Below, piece by piece: positions 11,798 through 23,279 of a DNA stretch of 64,000 bases (its first letter is position 1; every line of letters starts with the position of its first letter). This DNA comes from Porogramme epimiltina (taxonomy: Eukaryota > Basidiomycota > Agaricomycetes > Polyporales > Polyporaceae), in the NCBI GenBank assembly GCA_900155495.1, contig FTLJ01000160.1, forward strand, positions 124,001 to 188,000, written 5' to 3'. The position numbers and the translations under genes are program-made. The notes beneath the pieces were generated by a model. That model was not told where the DNA came from. It was given only the letters and a program-made list of their open reading frames with translations, and ran no database searches.

Positions 11798-12576
11798 CGG
11801 AGGGAACGTACGGCGCGGCGCCGGGGGAGGAGGCCTAGCCGACCAACATGGGCGGCCTAGTATCTCGTGTCAACGTGGGTGTGGAAGATAAACCGATTTA
11901 GACATCACTCGCCGTCGTCATCGTCGCCCATGTGCGTGCCCAAGAGCTCCCCTTGGTCTCGGCAACGCAGCGCTGGCAGCGGCTGTATGTTTGCGCCTCC
12001 GGGTGCCAGGTTACGGGCGAGCTGAGAGAAGCAGAGGAATGCTACCGGCCAAGGGCACGGTGTTCCATGAAAGAGAGACAGAGAGGAGAGCCACATGTGT
12101 GCGTGGACGAGGTGTGGTTGGTGCGGGGTAAGCCAGGGCAAGCCACGGACGGCGGCCCTCGAGGGCAGACCCTGTCGATCGGGTCCTGGCTCAACTTGCC
12201 GCCGGCCCATTCACGACGCGAGCATCACCTCAGCCTGGGCGCTTCCCGAAGCTGTTCGTCAGAACACCGGCTCTCTCAGATCTGATCGGGCTCCGTGATA
12301 ACGCCGCCCTCAGCCCCTCGCAGAGGCCCTTTCCCAAACCGCATCCGGATCCTTTGCAAGGACATCGCTATTAACTCAATGATATTCAGGCAGTCCAGTG
12401 AGTAACCTAGGTATACATTATTCAAATAGTATGCCGTATATCCTCTCTGACCACGTCAACTACGCCAATGGACGTCAGCTGTGGCCTACGCCGCGCTACT
12501 ACGGTGGACCAAGCGGGTAGGATACATCTGGCAGACAGCCAGTGCAGACTGTGGCGAGACCCAGGGAAATATCTCA
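11798..12576. other. intergenic between SurE copy 1 and DUF6533 gene 1
   Basis: 0.8 kb, same-strand gap: 3' flank of DUF6533 gene 1 and upstream region of SurE copy 1. No gene seen. Confidence 0.45.
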
Positions 12577-14307
12577 TTACACAGTCAGCTCATAGTTCTG
12601 TCTAACATGTAGCACATTTTCACGACCCTCAGAAGACGTCCAAATCAATGGTGCGGAAAGTAAAGCCGGGTCGCGGATGTTAAGCATCAGACGTGACATC
12701 AATGACGTCGCGATTCTGCGCCGAAGTCACGAGTTCGTAAGTGTAAGCACATGGTTAATGTACGTCAAAGCGTCTTACACGTTGGTAATCGTAACACTAA
12801 TGCTTTTGAAGGCAGGCTGTTCGAACAAGTGTCAACGCTATCACTTTATAGAGTATTGAACGCGATGGCTAACCCGTGCAAGCTGTTTGAACAAGAGGCC
12901 ACCGTAGGTAAGTAAGGTCCATCACCTGAAAGAGAGGAGGTCCCACCAAAAGGGAAGAAACATTAGCCAGATGGAATCCCATCAAAACGCTAAAGTTTCC
13001 CAAGAATTTATTAGGGTGCCTGTAAATGCTCAAACCCCCCGGTACGCACGCGAAGTACAATGTACCTACACATAAGTAATCACCACACGGAAGCTTATCT
13101 TAACGCAATGCTCTTACTCACCATCTCGAAGTATGATACCTAGAATGCTGCCGCGCAATCTACGTCCAGAGGAGATCACGCGGTATGTGGTGAGGATGAA
13201 CACCGTTAGGTCGAATGCAAGTATACAAGACCATACGATCGCCAGCCCTTCGTAAGTATTCGTGTCAGAATGTTAACAAAACGGGTTTCAAGGCTCATAC
13301 AATGTCCCCTGTGAATTTGATTACTTTTTGTGTCACGGCAGGAAGCGATGAAATGCAGTCTCACTGTGAGTCTGTTGTGTCGAAGCGGCATTGTTCTACG
13401 TCGAGTCGTCCCAAGTGTGCTACATCAGGATCTCCCTGAGCAGTAGAGTATCCCTGATGGCCGGTGGCCCACACCATACAGATTGCCCACTGTATAAGGG
13501 GGAAGAAAGTGAACTACGCTGATATCCTCGGGAAGACTCTCACCAGTAGAATGATACCAAAGGACAAGGCCGATCCGATCAAATATATGAGAACTTTTCT
13601 GCTCCTGTGATACATGGCGTACACACGGAATACTTGCAAAACTATAACGGCGTGCATCGTATTGTAATGTATTATAGTTTATCGGACATCCTTCAGCAAC
13701 CTGCTTACCTCCCACATTGACCTGGATGATTCCGGCGAGTATTTGATGGAATGTTAGCAGCTTTGTGCAACTGTGGACGGAATGGGTTCGAATTTGAAGC
13801 AGGTAAGTAGGAATGGATTGGGGGGGACGTACAAACCGGAAGATCTACTACTCACATCTGGGTTGACACGTCCAATAGAGTAGTACCGGTTAGTCTCGAA
13901 GATTCGAAGCTGGTGATACAAAATGCTACTGACTGATTGAGTCTGCGGCCCAAAAAAACCATATATGACTGCAATATGTCCAAGCAGGGGTATATATCTG
14001 TTGACAAAGAAGCCGCATGCGAGAGGCGAGAAGCGTCTCCCCCAGAATCTCTCTACTTCCATCCCTATAGTCAACGCATAATCAAAATATAGAATTGCTG
14101 TGGAAACAAAGTTAGGCGTAGTTGTGAAAACTCCAACACGGCGCACGGATGAACCCACAAAATGCCGCAGTCGAAAATGCGAGGCGGACGACCGCATCGG
14201 ACTTGTCTTCTAGTAGTCTAAGCAGGGAAGAGTTTATTCAGGAAGACACCCTATGTTGAGAATACAAGTACTTACAGGGAGAGTCCTTTCGTTTCAGTTG
14301 CATCCAT
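12577..14307 (-). CDS. DUF6533 multi-pass membrane protein, gene 1
   Basis: Member of the DUF6533 family, function unknown, predicted from its hydrophobic exons to cross the membrane several times. The start MDATETKGLSLLLEDKSDA is assembled from a 32-nt first exon spliced to the exon ending VVRLAFSTAAF. The DUF6533 core exon (14097-13934) reads ILYFDYALTIGMEVERFW and then FFVNRYIPLLGHIAVIYGFF. Later exons carry FRVYAMYHRSRKV, VWSCILAFDLTVFILTTYR, RGSILGIILRDG and finally LMSRLMLNIRDPALL. The tail after NIRDP is about 20 residues ending LTV before the stop at 12577-12579. Frame appears intact. A TATATGTATA-like string lies about 45 bases upstream. It heads the same-strand pair with SurE copy 1. 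Confidence 0.82.
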
Positions 14308-15597
14308 GGATCCGTGAGTGGTGGGGGGCCTAGTATCCCGTCGAGGCTCAGGCTTGATATACATATATCTACATCGAAGGGGGAGGCGGTTAGAGGGCTG
14401 TGGGCCCATAATGATAGGCTTTGACTTCAAATGGTCGAGATTGGAGAAGTATGATACTCTGAAGTGACTAGACGCTTTCCCGCCGGTGATCGTAGTGAAG
14501 GGCTTTCGAAAGTTCTCCAGTCTGTTCACAAGTGTCAACTTGCCCTCCAAGTTCGTATGGAGCGATGTTACCTACTGCGAGCCCAGTTTCTCAAGCGGTC
14601 TCTCAATCGATATGGAATGTCATGGACTAAGTATGACGTTAGACGATAGAAGAACGCAGAGTCAAATGGTTAGAAAACACCCAGCTGGAACGAGAGAGAG
14701 CTGGCCCCGCCTTACCCGTTCCGAAATTGAGCCCGTAAACCGATCCCACGCTCTATATTTACTTCAAATATCGAGTTCTGGTATCCGTCAACACTGCAAG
14801 CATCAATGGAACCACATTGCCTCTGAAACGTTGATACTTTACCACATCCCTATGCACGCGCAAGATCGCATAATCAATCACTACAAACTCCGGTGCGAGA
14901 CAAGCGTGGGGTGATCATCAACTTGAGTTAACGTTAAGCCCATGCGAGGGTTCGATATGAGGCGATGAGATGGGCACCAACCTTCTCCGGCAGCCAACAA
15001 AATTAGATTACTAGCATAGGTTCATGAACGTTGATCTCTGCGTGTATAATCAGCGACTTCGAGTTAATGATGTAATGACCCAAAATGAGACAAAACCCAC
15101 GAAGGCGGAGAGCGATACCTATGTTCGCTGTCGTAACGCCGACGTCGCGTCGCGCGAGTTTTACAACACGTCCATACATCTGCATAGCTACAGAAGAGCT
15201 AGACTTTAGCCTTCCAAGAATGGATAATCTTGGGGCAGTTCTATGAAGTATGTCGTCAGGGCCGTGGGATTGAAATGATGAATATTAGAATATGGCTCAC
15301 CCAACGAGGGAAAGGGAATCACTCTGACTGCGTGATGGTGTTATACATCGAGAAGATATTGATAGGCCGACGTCTTCGGAGTGGAATCATGGAGAAGGGG
15401 AAGCATCATACAATGAAGGTTGAACGTGCAACGAACGATTACAGAGAGAGACAGGAAGAGATTTAATTCATAGCAACGATATGCATGCACCACCATAAAT
15501 AGTGGCTGCATGATTTATCACAATGGCAGCTTCGCAAGTGTCGTGCAAGACCTATGAAAGAAGTCCGACCCGAATCTATCAGGCTTCATTCCGGTAT
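14308..15597. other. intergenic between DUF6533 gene 1 and reductase copy 4
   Basis: 1.3 kb; upstream region of DUF6533 gene 1 and 3' flank of reductase copy 4. Several plus-strand frames up to about 140 codons exist here but none shows a domain. Confidence 0.4.
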
Positions 15598-17038
15598 TTA
15601 AGCCCTATGCGGGCGAAGAGAAGGAGCGGACGGCCAGCGATCAAAGTGTCCCGCAGAGCGGTGAAAGGTACCGTACTCTGAGCCGTCCCCCTGAAGAGCA
15701 GAAAGTAAATCGTTAGCAATTGTAGACGACATTTCGTAATGGGTGAGTTGGACGTACAAAGAGATTGTACATCATGCCCTTGTCGAATGGAGAGGCCGCT
15801 TCGATCTTCTTAACATGTTCCGCCGAGAGATCAACATCAAGCGCAGCGATGTTGGCGTAAAGATGCTCGACCTTCCTCCCGCCGATGATTGGGAAGACGC
15901 AGGGGGTCTTCTGCATGAGGTATGCGATTGCCACTGAAGCGTATAGTGAGTTATGTGCATAGACTTCTCAGAGACGTCTTGGGGCACTCACCAGCTTGGA
16001 TATTCAGCGCGCCGGCCTCCACAGCGACATCTTCAAGTACCTTCGCCACCGCGCGTTCATGTTCGTTACGCTCCCAGTCAGGGGACAGCACCGCGCGGCC
16101 TGCAGTCTTGTGAGTTGTTTTAAACAGCCGCATATAGTGGGTTAAACATGCCCTTCTCCCCAGTCTCACGCCTCTTCTGCTCCTCAGTGTCAGAGCGAAT
16201 CTTGCCCGCGGCAAGTACGTTCCATGGTGCGAGTGCCATCCCTTCGGCACGCGCCATGGGGATGATGTCGCGTTCGAAGTCGCGTTCGAGGACGGACCAC
16301 GCGCCCTGGTAGATTACGAACGGGGTCTTGCCATGATCCCGAGCGTAGCGGTTCGCGCTCGAGACGATCCAAGCAGGTGTGTCCGAGATGCCAAGGTAGA
16401 GGACGTTTCCTGACATGACGAGCTGGTGGAGGCCGTTCATAACCTCCTCGATAGGGGTCACATAGTCCCACTGTATGACGAATATGAGGATGAAATGGCT
16501 GAACGAGGATGACGAATAGCGATCTCACCCAGTGGACGTAAAGGATGTCGATGTATGAGGTCCGCAACTTCTTCAGCGACTCATCAACAGTCAGACGCAT
16601 GGCTTTGTAATTGTTTCCTGCCCATGCAGTATGCTGCTTGATGTCCACTCGCCCGCGTTTGTGGTCGGTGGAGTACTGTTGGAGTTCTATTTCAGCGTCT
16701 TGCCCCACTCAAGAGATGTCTACAAAAGCACAGACCTTGGTGGCGATGACCATCTGGTCACGGATACCCCGCTGCTCCATCCACTCGCCAATGAACATCT
16801 CCGATGTCTCGTCTTGGTAGTTGTTGGCAGTGTCGATGAAGTTTCCACCGGCCTCGTAAAATGCGTCGAGAAGTTTGAAGCTCGACTCCTTGTTCATCGC
16901 GCCGGCCATTTGCCACTTGTCGCCGATGCTCATCCCGCCCAAGCAGAGCGGAGACACGTGGAGACCAGCACTGGGGGCGAGGGGACGGTGGCGGCCCAGA
17001 TTAGTTGCTGGTGGGGGAGGTAGATCCCAGAGCGACAT
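15598..17038 (-). CDS. AAD-type aldo/keto reductase, copy 4
   Basis: Fourth reductase copy, separated from the other three by SurE copy 1 and DUF6533 gene 1. Exon 1 starts [18 protein letters not shown], has [12 protein letters not shown] and ends VIATK. Exon 2 encodes [20 protein letters not shown] and ends LYVHW, exon 3 opens [12 protein letters not shown], and a later exon has [14 protein letters not shown]. The final exon is [19 protein letters not shown] with the stop at 15598-15600. All presumed catalytic residues are kept and no frameshift is visible. Closest by eye to copy 1. Probably an NADPH-dependent aldehyde reductase as for the other copies. Confidence 0.9.
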
Positions 17039-17117
17039 CTTAAACCTTGGATGTATGCGTTAGACGAACTGTGAAGGATTATGAGAGACCGAGCTGGGAT
17101 TCCTGAAGGCGAGCACC

Positions 17118-17131
17118 GACCTCTTATATAC
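17118..17131 (-). promoter_or_regulatory. TATA-type core promoter of reductase copy 4
   Basis: TATATAAGAGGTC on the minus strand, about 80-93 bases upstream of the ATG, in the same position and context as at copies 1 and 3. Confidence 0.55.
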
Positions 17132-18124
17132 AGAGCACGCACGGCTACGTCATGGTGTCAGACGCCAATGATGAGGTATGTAGCATGGGTTGTAAATGGA
17201 CCCTGTTCAGTGTCGGGCTGAAACCAAGCGCTCCGAACAGCCTTCGGTGACGAGACTGACGATCGCCGGTCGGAATACTAGACTTGCGATCAGGTGATTC
17301 CTTCCTGAACAGAAGCGGGCCCAATCTCAGTCCCAATGGACGAGAACGCAAAGGTTTAACCGCTAAGATATACACACCGCATCAGCGCCGTCATGAGGTG
17401 TAAACATCCAAACACATCGAGCACCGACACACTCACCAAAGTAGACGTATCACTTGCAACGACACATGGGGCACCATAATGAGGCCGAACGTGCTGTACA
17501 ACTGCGGTCGCTATCAAACAACCCCTTTGTCATTGGGGACTGGGACCCTCACGGGCTCAAGTGGGTCTGTTTATTAAGAGACTCTCAATTTACTACTTCA
17601 AGTTCGGAGAGCGGAGAGCATACCCGAAGGCCGAGCGCCGAGGCTTGACATCAACTTTGCTGCGAAACGACCAAGTTACGCATACCCAACAGAGCTAGCG
17701 GGCCTAGGGGCCCACGGGTGGATGATGGTTGATGTCGAAGGCACAAAACTGGACCTGCAACCTCTGACGACTGAAGTGTTCAAAATGGGCTGGCCACGTG
17801 GCACCAAGGCTGAGCACGTGCCCGGTCTAATGAGTCGGTTCGAAGTTCGAATCCCCAACACAGCGCAGTTCACGAGCAATTATGAAGCCGGCACATCGGC
17901 ATTGCCGTACGAGGTTCCATACATTGGTCAACATCACATCCATCTCTTAGGTTAAATTGAATGTACTTCAATCTCTCAGATGGCTAAGGTTCTCAGGCTT
18001 ATGTGTCGCGTAGCATTTACTAATACACCTATTACATACTCATACAGTCAAAAAAACACGTCATTCACCCACCCAAAATGACTGAGAACAGATTGAGACA
18101 GAGTTGTAGCCATGGATTGCGGTG
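17132..18124. other. intergenic between reductase copy 4 and DUF6533 gene 2
   Basis: 1 kb with no recognisable gene. A plus-strand frame at 17722-17955 is open for 77 codons without known motifs and is not called. Confidence 0.4.
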
Positions 18125-19901
18125 TTATACTTCCGGTATTCCAACCGATGTGCCTTGTCCGCCAATCCAAGATGTGAGCCAGCCCGGCGATACATCAAGT
18201 TCAACCGGGCGCAGTTGGCGAATATTGAGCATCATGCGAGACATCAACGATGTCGAAATCCTTTCCAGAGACGAAGGGCTCGAAGTAAGAATATCATATC
18301 TTGATATGCGCCACTAACATAGAAAAACGGGGTGGTGCTCACACGTTCGTTACCGTAATGCTAATGCTCTTGAACGCAGGCTGTGGTTGGCGGCCAAACC
18401 CTTAGCTTTGACTTAAGACATTGTACATTGGGACATACTCGCGCGAGCTGCTCGAGAGGCATGATATTGTGGGACACAGACATCACCAAGATGAGTTGGT
18501 GTAAGCATGTGGGATATGAAGTAAAAATCTTACTAGCAATGTTGACACATTCACCAGATGACAAGCCAGCAAAACTCTGTTCGTTGATTGAACGTATGAG
18601 GAAGCTTGCTTGCGAATACTCCACATAGTGGATACATACCCGAAGTATAAGGTCCCTAGGGCGATTGTAGTTAGCCTACGATATTGTAACGGCGTACTAC
18701 TCTCGCTCACCATCCCGCAGCATGATAGCAAAAACGCTATTGGGTGGAATAGGGCGTGCAGTGATTGCGCGATGGAGCGTGAGGCTGTACACCATTATGT
18801 CGAAGGCCAGCACACAAGACCACACAGCTGCTAACCCTAGGCATAAATATGCATTAAGCTGTCTGGAATTCTGGCACAATAAGTCCTTAGCACATACAGT
18901 GTCCCCTGCGAGTGATATATTAGATCCCATCATAGATGTGCTCAGAGGTGTACTGACTGTGAATCTGTATCGTCGAAGTTGCAACCCACAGCAGGTAGTC
19001 CAATACCGACTACTTTTGGAGTGATGGCGTCAGAGTCATGGGGATCTCCGAGGCGCCAAACATTGTAGAGAATCCACTATCAAATGGGTATGTTGGGAAG
19101 GCCACTCATGACATGTTACGCAGGTAACTCACAAACGCAACGATAGAGCAAGGAAGGACAAGCCCGAGTAGAACTCCGAGAATTCTTTTACTACGACCGT
19201 ATATTGCATAGATGCGAACTACTTGTAGACCTGTCGCGGGGTTATTAACTCGAAGTGTTCTTTGACGGGTAGATCCGACGCTGTGGGCTCACCTGCTACA
19301 AGGATTTGTGTGACTGTAGCGAGTAGCTGGTGGAACATCTGTAAGGGTGTGCAGCTGTACGCACGTACGGAATGTCACTGTTTAAAATGTTACTGGACTG
19401 TAGAGAACAGGTCGGCCAACGTACATCTATGTAGACAGGCAGGACGCATAGAGTAACATCAGTGAAATTGCATTGGACTGAATCCAGTGACCTCCGTACC
19501 GACGGTATCTGCTGCCCGAAAAATTCGTATATCACCGGAATATGCCCTAGTACAGCCAGGTACCTGTTGAAGAAGAACCCCAGCTTGGGGAACGAAACGC
19601 CCCTGTTCCAGAAGGCGTCCACCTCTGTATCCAAGGTCAGGAAGTAGTCGAAGTACAAGATAGCTTGCGAGGAGGGATGTCAGGAACGGCATTCACAACA
19701 TTCGGGAGGCATTCAGAATGAAACGAGTACCGCTTACCGAATGCGGCCGCAGATAGGGCCAGGCGGACTGTTGCATCAGACTTCTTGTTTACCAGCCTGT
19801 CAGAACAAAGTGTCGCCGGTCAGCTGAACAACCAAAGTGAAGACCGGCGCAACGTACCAGGTGAGCTCGCTCGGAGTAGTGACATTCATAGTGGAGTCCA
19901 T
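18125..19901 (-). CDS. DUF6533 multi-pass membrane protein, gene 2
   Basis: Function unknown. First exon MDSTMNVTTPSELT is spliced in phase to LVNKKSDATVRLALSAAAF, which fixes the ATG at 19901. The core exon (about 19664-19500) reads ILYFDYFLTLDTEVDAFW and FFFNRYLAVLGHIPVIYEFF. Then LQMFHQLLATVTQILVAG, RIYAIYGRSKRILGVLLGL and VWSCVLAFDIMVYSLTLHR; the loop before MLRDG has RPIPPNS instead of the usual basic WRxSLF pattern. The last exon has TSLMSRMMLNIRQLRP, so the usual NIRDP is NIRQL, followed by a Trp/Gly-containing tail ending GIPEV at 18125. No frameshift found. It lies upstream of reductase copy 4 and has the same orientation. Confidence 0.8.
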
Positions 19902-20445
19902 GTTTGCCTTGTGAAGAGGACGCGTGGGGTGGCTTTCATGGTGAGCTGCCAGTGGGACACTCCACAAGTACCGGTTGAGGGGCAGCAACGGTCAAAGCAC
20001 GATGGCGATCCTGTGTCTATGATACGCTTCAGCCTCTGAAATTGTTTCACAGGTCAAACGACTGACAGAGGTTCTGAGGCGGGTATCCACCTGTAGAGAA
20101 TGGGGAAGGGGCGCCTTCTATGTAGACATGTCGGCGATACCGGAGCACTGGTATGGGTCGCCATGCTGGGAAAGTCTTCGAAATCGGGGAAACCCGTCCC
20201 TCTGTAAGAAGCGAGGTCAGCAGACACGAGCTCCCCTCTACCATACATGGTATGGAAAGCCGGAAGGTGCGCGATATACGCCACTATATAGGGAAATAAT
20301 CACATCTGGCACCGAACCTGAATCGACGCCCTGGACACAAGTTAGCACTTAGGCACCCACACATATCGTGATACAGATATGCGTTACAGGTGGAAACGCG
20401 CGGATGGCATACAGGGGCTGACGCACCACAGCGGCGTGAACGAAC
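19902..20445. other. intergenic between DUF6533 genes 2 and 3
   Basis: 0.54 kb containing the upstream region of gene 2. Nothing else recognised. Confidence 0.4.
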
Positions 20446-22305
20446 TCAAACGGCGGTCCGATCGGGGATGCGCCGGTCCCAGGGGCAACGGCATGTTACC
20501 ACCTTCTCCTCTCCGAGGTCGAGGTCTGACGGCCAGTAGAACAAGCCGTCGCGCGCGGCCGGATCGCGGATGTTGAGCATTAAGCGCGTAATTAGGGATG
20601 TTGCGATTCTGAAGTACGGGATAGGCGTGAGCTCTCCCAGAAGCACAAAATGAACGACTTACACGTTGGTCGTTGTAACACTGATGCCTCTGTACGCAGG
20701 CTGTTGGTCGGCCCGGTAGGTGAGCGCTGCCGTGAGATCCAGAAGGACCCGGAGGGAGCGTGAGATGCACACCTGGGCCAACTATAGAACGTTTCACAGA
20801 AAATCAGTAAATGGAGCTCCGGTGTTGAGCCCGGGCGGTTATTTCAGGAGAACAGCTCACCAGGCAGGTCAGGATATTCGCCAAGTGGCACATAGCTAGC
20901 GCTCTAACACCACACCGGCATTAGTTGCCTCGCCAAACACCGGCGGAGGTCCATGCGCACCCAAAATACACCGCACCTATGGAACACCGGCCACATCAAT
21001 ATCTACAGGGGTCGATCAAGGGTCGAGAGAAGTGCTCACCGTCTCTAAGCATGAGGGTGAACAGACTTCCACGCCATTTCCTCCCGACCTGAAGCACACG
21101 ATAGGCGGTGAGGCCGAAGACTATCGCGTCGAACACGAGAACGGCCGCCCAGACGGCAGCCGTGTCTGCGAGAAGCACGATGGTCAGGTAGTTGCCACAC
21201 GCACTACGATAAAGGCGTACTGACATATCCCTCTGCAGACGACGACGTCAGTTAGGCTAGACCTCGCGTGTTATCGCGCAGAGTGCGGCACTCACTCGAC
21301 CTCGGACATCGTCAGATCGCACCCCACTCGCGCAACAAGCCTGGGGTCATGATCGAACGCCGTCGCCCACCGCGCCTGCCAGGACTGGTTGACTGCCCAC
21401 TGTAAACACAACGGAAAAGTCGTCCACGTCAGCTCAAATAGATCACGTGATCGCGGAATAGACCCCTAACCCGACTCAGGAAGGAACGCAAAGAGAGAAA
21501 CGCACCCCGCTGACGATGCATCCCACCACGCACATACCAAGAAGGAAGAAGAGAACGGCGCGCGAGCCGCTGTAGAGCGCACGGACGCGCAGTACCTGGA
21601 GTACTAGTGCGGGCGACGGCGGAAGGGACTATGAGCGCCGACAAGGCAAGGCCCCACAGGCACAAGCGCGAACGACTCACGGCCGACGATCACCTGCGTG
21701 ACCCCCGCGAAGATCTGGTGGTACATCTGGAGGCGCGTGCACCTGCGCACGAAGCAGAGGGGGCCCGCGGTGGGCGGGGACAGGGTTTAGCTCCACTTTC
21801 CTGATCGCGCCATCGCGCGTGGGTTCTGGTACTCACGTCTGCGATGAGGACGAATAAAGCACGATAATCAGCAACGGCAGCGAGTCCGACGAGGAAAAGT
21901 GGGGTGACAGGTGGAAGGGAAGGGGCTACTGACTAGTTGGTCGTGTGACCCGTAGAACTCAATGATCACAGGGACATGACCTAACAGCGAAAGGTAGCGG
22001 TTGAGGAAGAACCCGCACGCAACGAGATTCGGACGCCCTCTGCGCCAGAAACGCTCGATCTCCATGTAGAACGTTATGACGTAGTCGTAAAAAAGGATCG
22101 CTGTATGTGAGGAAGTGGCGGTAAGTTAGGTGAACAGAGATTACGACCCACGCCGGTACGTACTAAAAGCGATCGCCGAAGCTAGACGGATAGTGTAACC
22201 GGACTGCGCACTGTCGAAAATACAATAAGCATGAGCAAGAACTCGACACGAAAACAAAGAGAAAACGTACACGACAAGTTCGACATCGGCAAGGGAAGAC
22301 GCCAT
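20446..22305 (-). CDS. DUF6533 multi-pass membrane protein, gene 3
   Basis: Function unknown. The start exon MASSLADVELVV joins AQSGYTIRLASAIAF; this N-terminal helix lacks the DA-RLAF form of most copies. The core exon (about 22105-21930) reads ILFYDYVITFYMEIERFW, FFLNRYLSLLGHVPVIIEF. Further exons: LQMYHQIFAGVTQVIVG, LRVRALYSGSRAVLFFLLG, VWAAVLVFDAIVFGLTAYR, WRGSLFTLMLRDG, and finally TSLITRLMLNIRDPAARDG followed by a long charged tail of about 45 residues to the stop at 20446. Introns are somewhat longer than in genes 1 and 2 and the DNA is more GC-rich. A TATA-like string lies about 140 bases upstream. Frame intact as read. Confidence 0.82.
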
Positions 22306-23279
22306 AAGTTCGTCCACACAAACCGTGGCCAGCACGGAAAATCTTGAGCCTTTTCGAACGCGCGACGTCGACCGACGTCTACCGCGGGCGTGGGTGTTGT
22401 TTTTGGGGGACACCCGCACGCTATCACCATCACAGGCGACCCAAGGTATAAATTGCCGCGCCGACCTCCGCTGTGCGCATCCACTGCGAGCACCGCCGGC
22501 TCTCCCAGCACGAACCTTGCGCGCGATATCTGTGATCGAAGACAAGCATCGAATGGCCGAAGGATGGAAGCACTCGTGAGGCAGAGGGAGGGCGGGGGAG
22601 AGGATGACCAGTCGACTTCCGCAACATTGACGGGTCAATGATCGGTGTGATGGTAGCCGCCCGCCCTGCCCACACCCAGCTTCGGGACGCACCACGCCCG
22701 GCGCCGGCGTGGGACGACGGGCGCGCGCCGTACGTACGGAAGTGGTGAGCCAGGCCCCTCGCGAAGGCGTCTGAGCGTGGTCGTCCGCCCAGCCGACACG
22801 CGCGAATACTGAGATGCCCGAGGGGCGATGCGTCGCGTGACGTCGCATTTACAGCCCACAATCTGTGCCCACGTATGTGTTGTGCGCGCCGCACGATGAA
22901 CCAGGCAAGCGGGGACGACACACCTCGCGGGAGCCCAGCACCCACAGGGCGCGGTTGTAAGTTCTGGCGTACACTGGTTGGCAAGTTGCGAAGGCGAGTA
23001 TCATCAGCCTCTGGTGCCTTCATTTGAGGGCTCCGCGCTTCACAGCCATGTGTTCTGTCGTAGAGCACACCACGCTCTGAACAGGCAGTCCGTCTCTTCG
23101 TCTGGGAAGAATAGCACCACCCCACAGGCCGCGCCGAGGATCGTGACCAAGCAAAGAGCGACGTTGCCCGCGAAAACGTACACACAGGGAAGGGAATAAG
23201 TTACACACAGCCAATGTCGTGACACAGCGCACCAAAAGACGCTTCTCCCGCTCCGTCCCGCCCCACCACGCGCGCGCGC
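22306..23279. other. intergenic between DUF6533 genes 3 and 4
   Basis: About 1 kb of GC-rich sequence. Long open frames on both strands here reflect base composition; none has a domain. Confidence 0.4.

Noticed and set aside
17838..17856. GTTCGAATCC-like B box, possible tRNA
   Set aside because: No pairing T-stem, no acceptor stem or anticodon arm around it.
17722..17955. 77-codon plus-strand frame
   Set aside because: No domain, no supported splice partners, lies in an intergenic gap.
22430..23185. 251-codon minus-strand frame upstream of DUF6533 gene 3
   Set aside because: Low-complexity Arg/Pro/Ser content and no domain; GC-driven.
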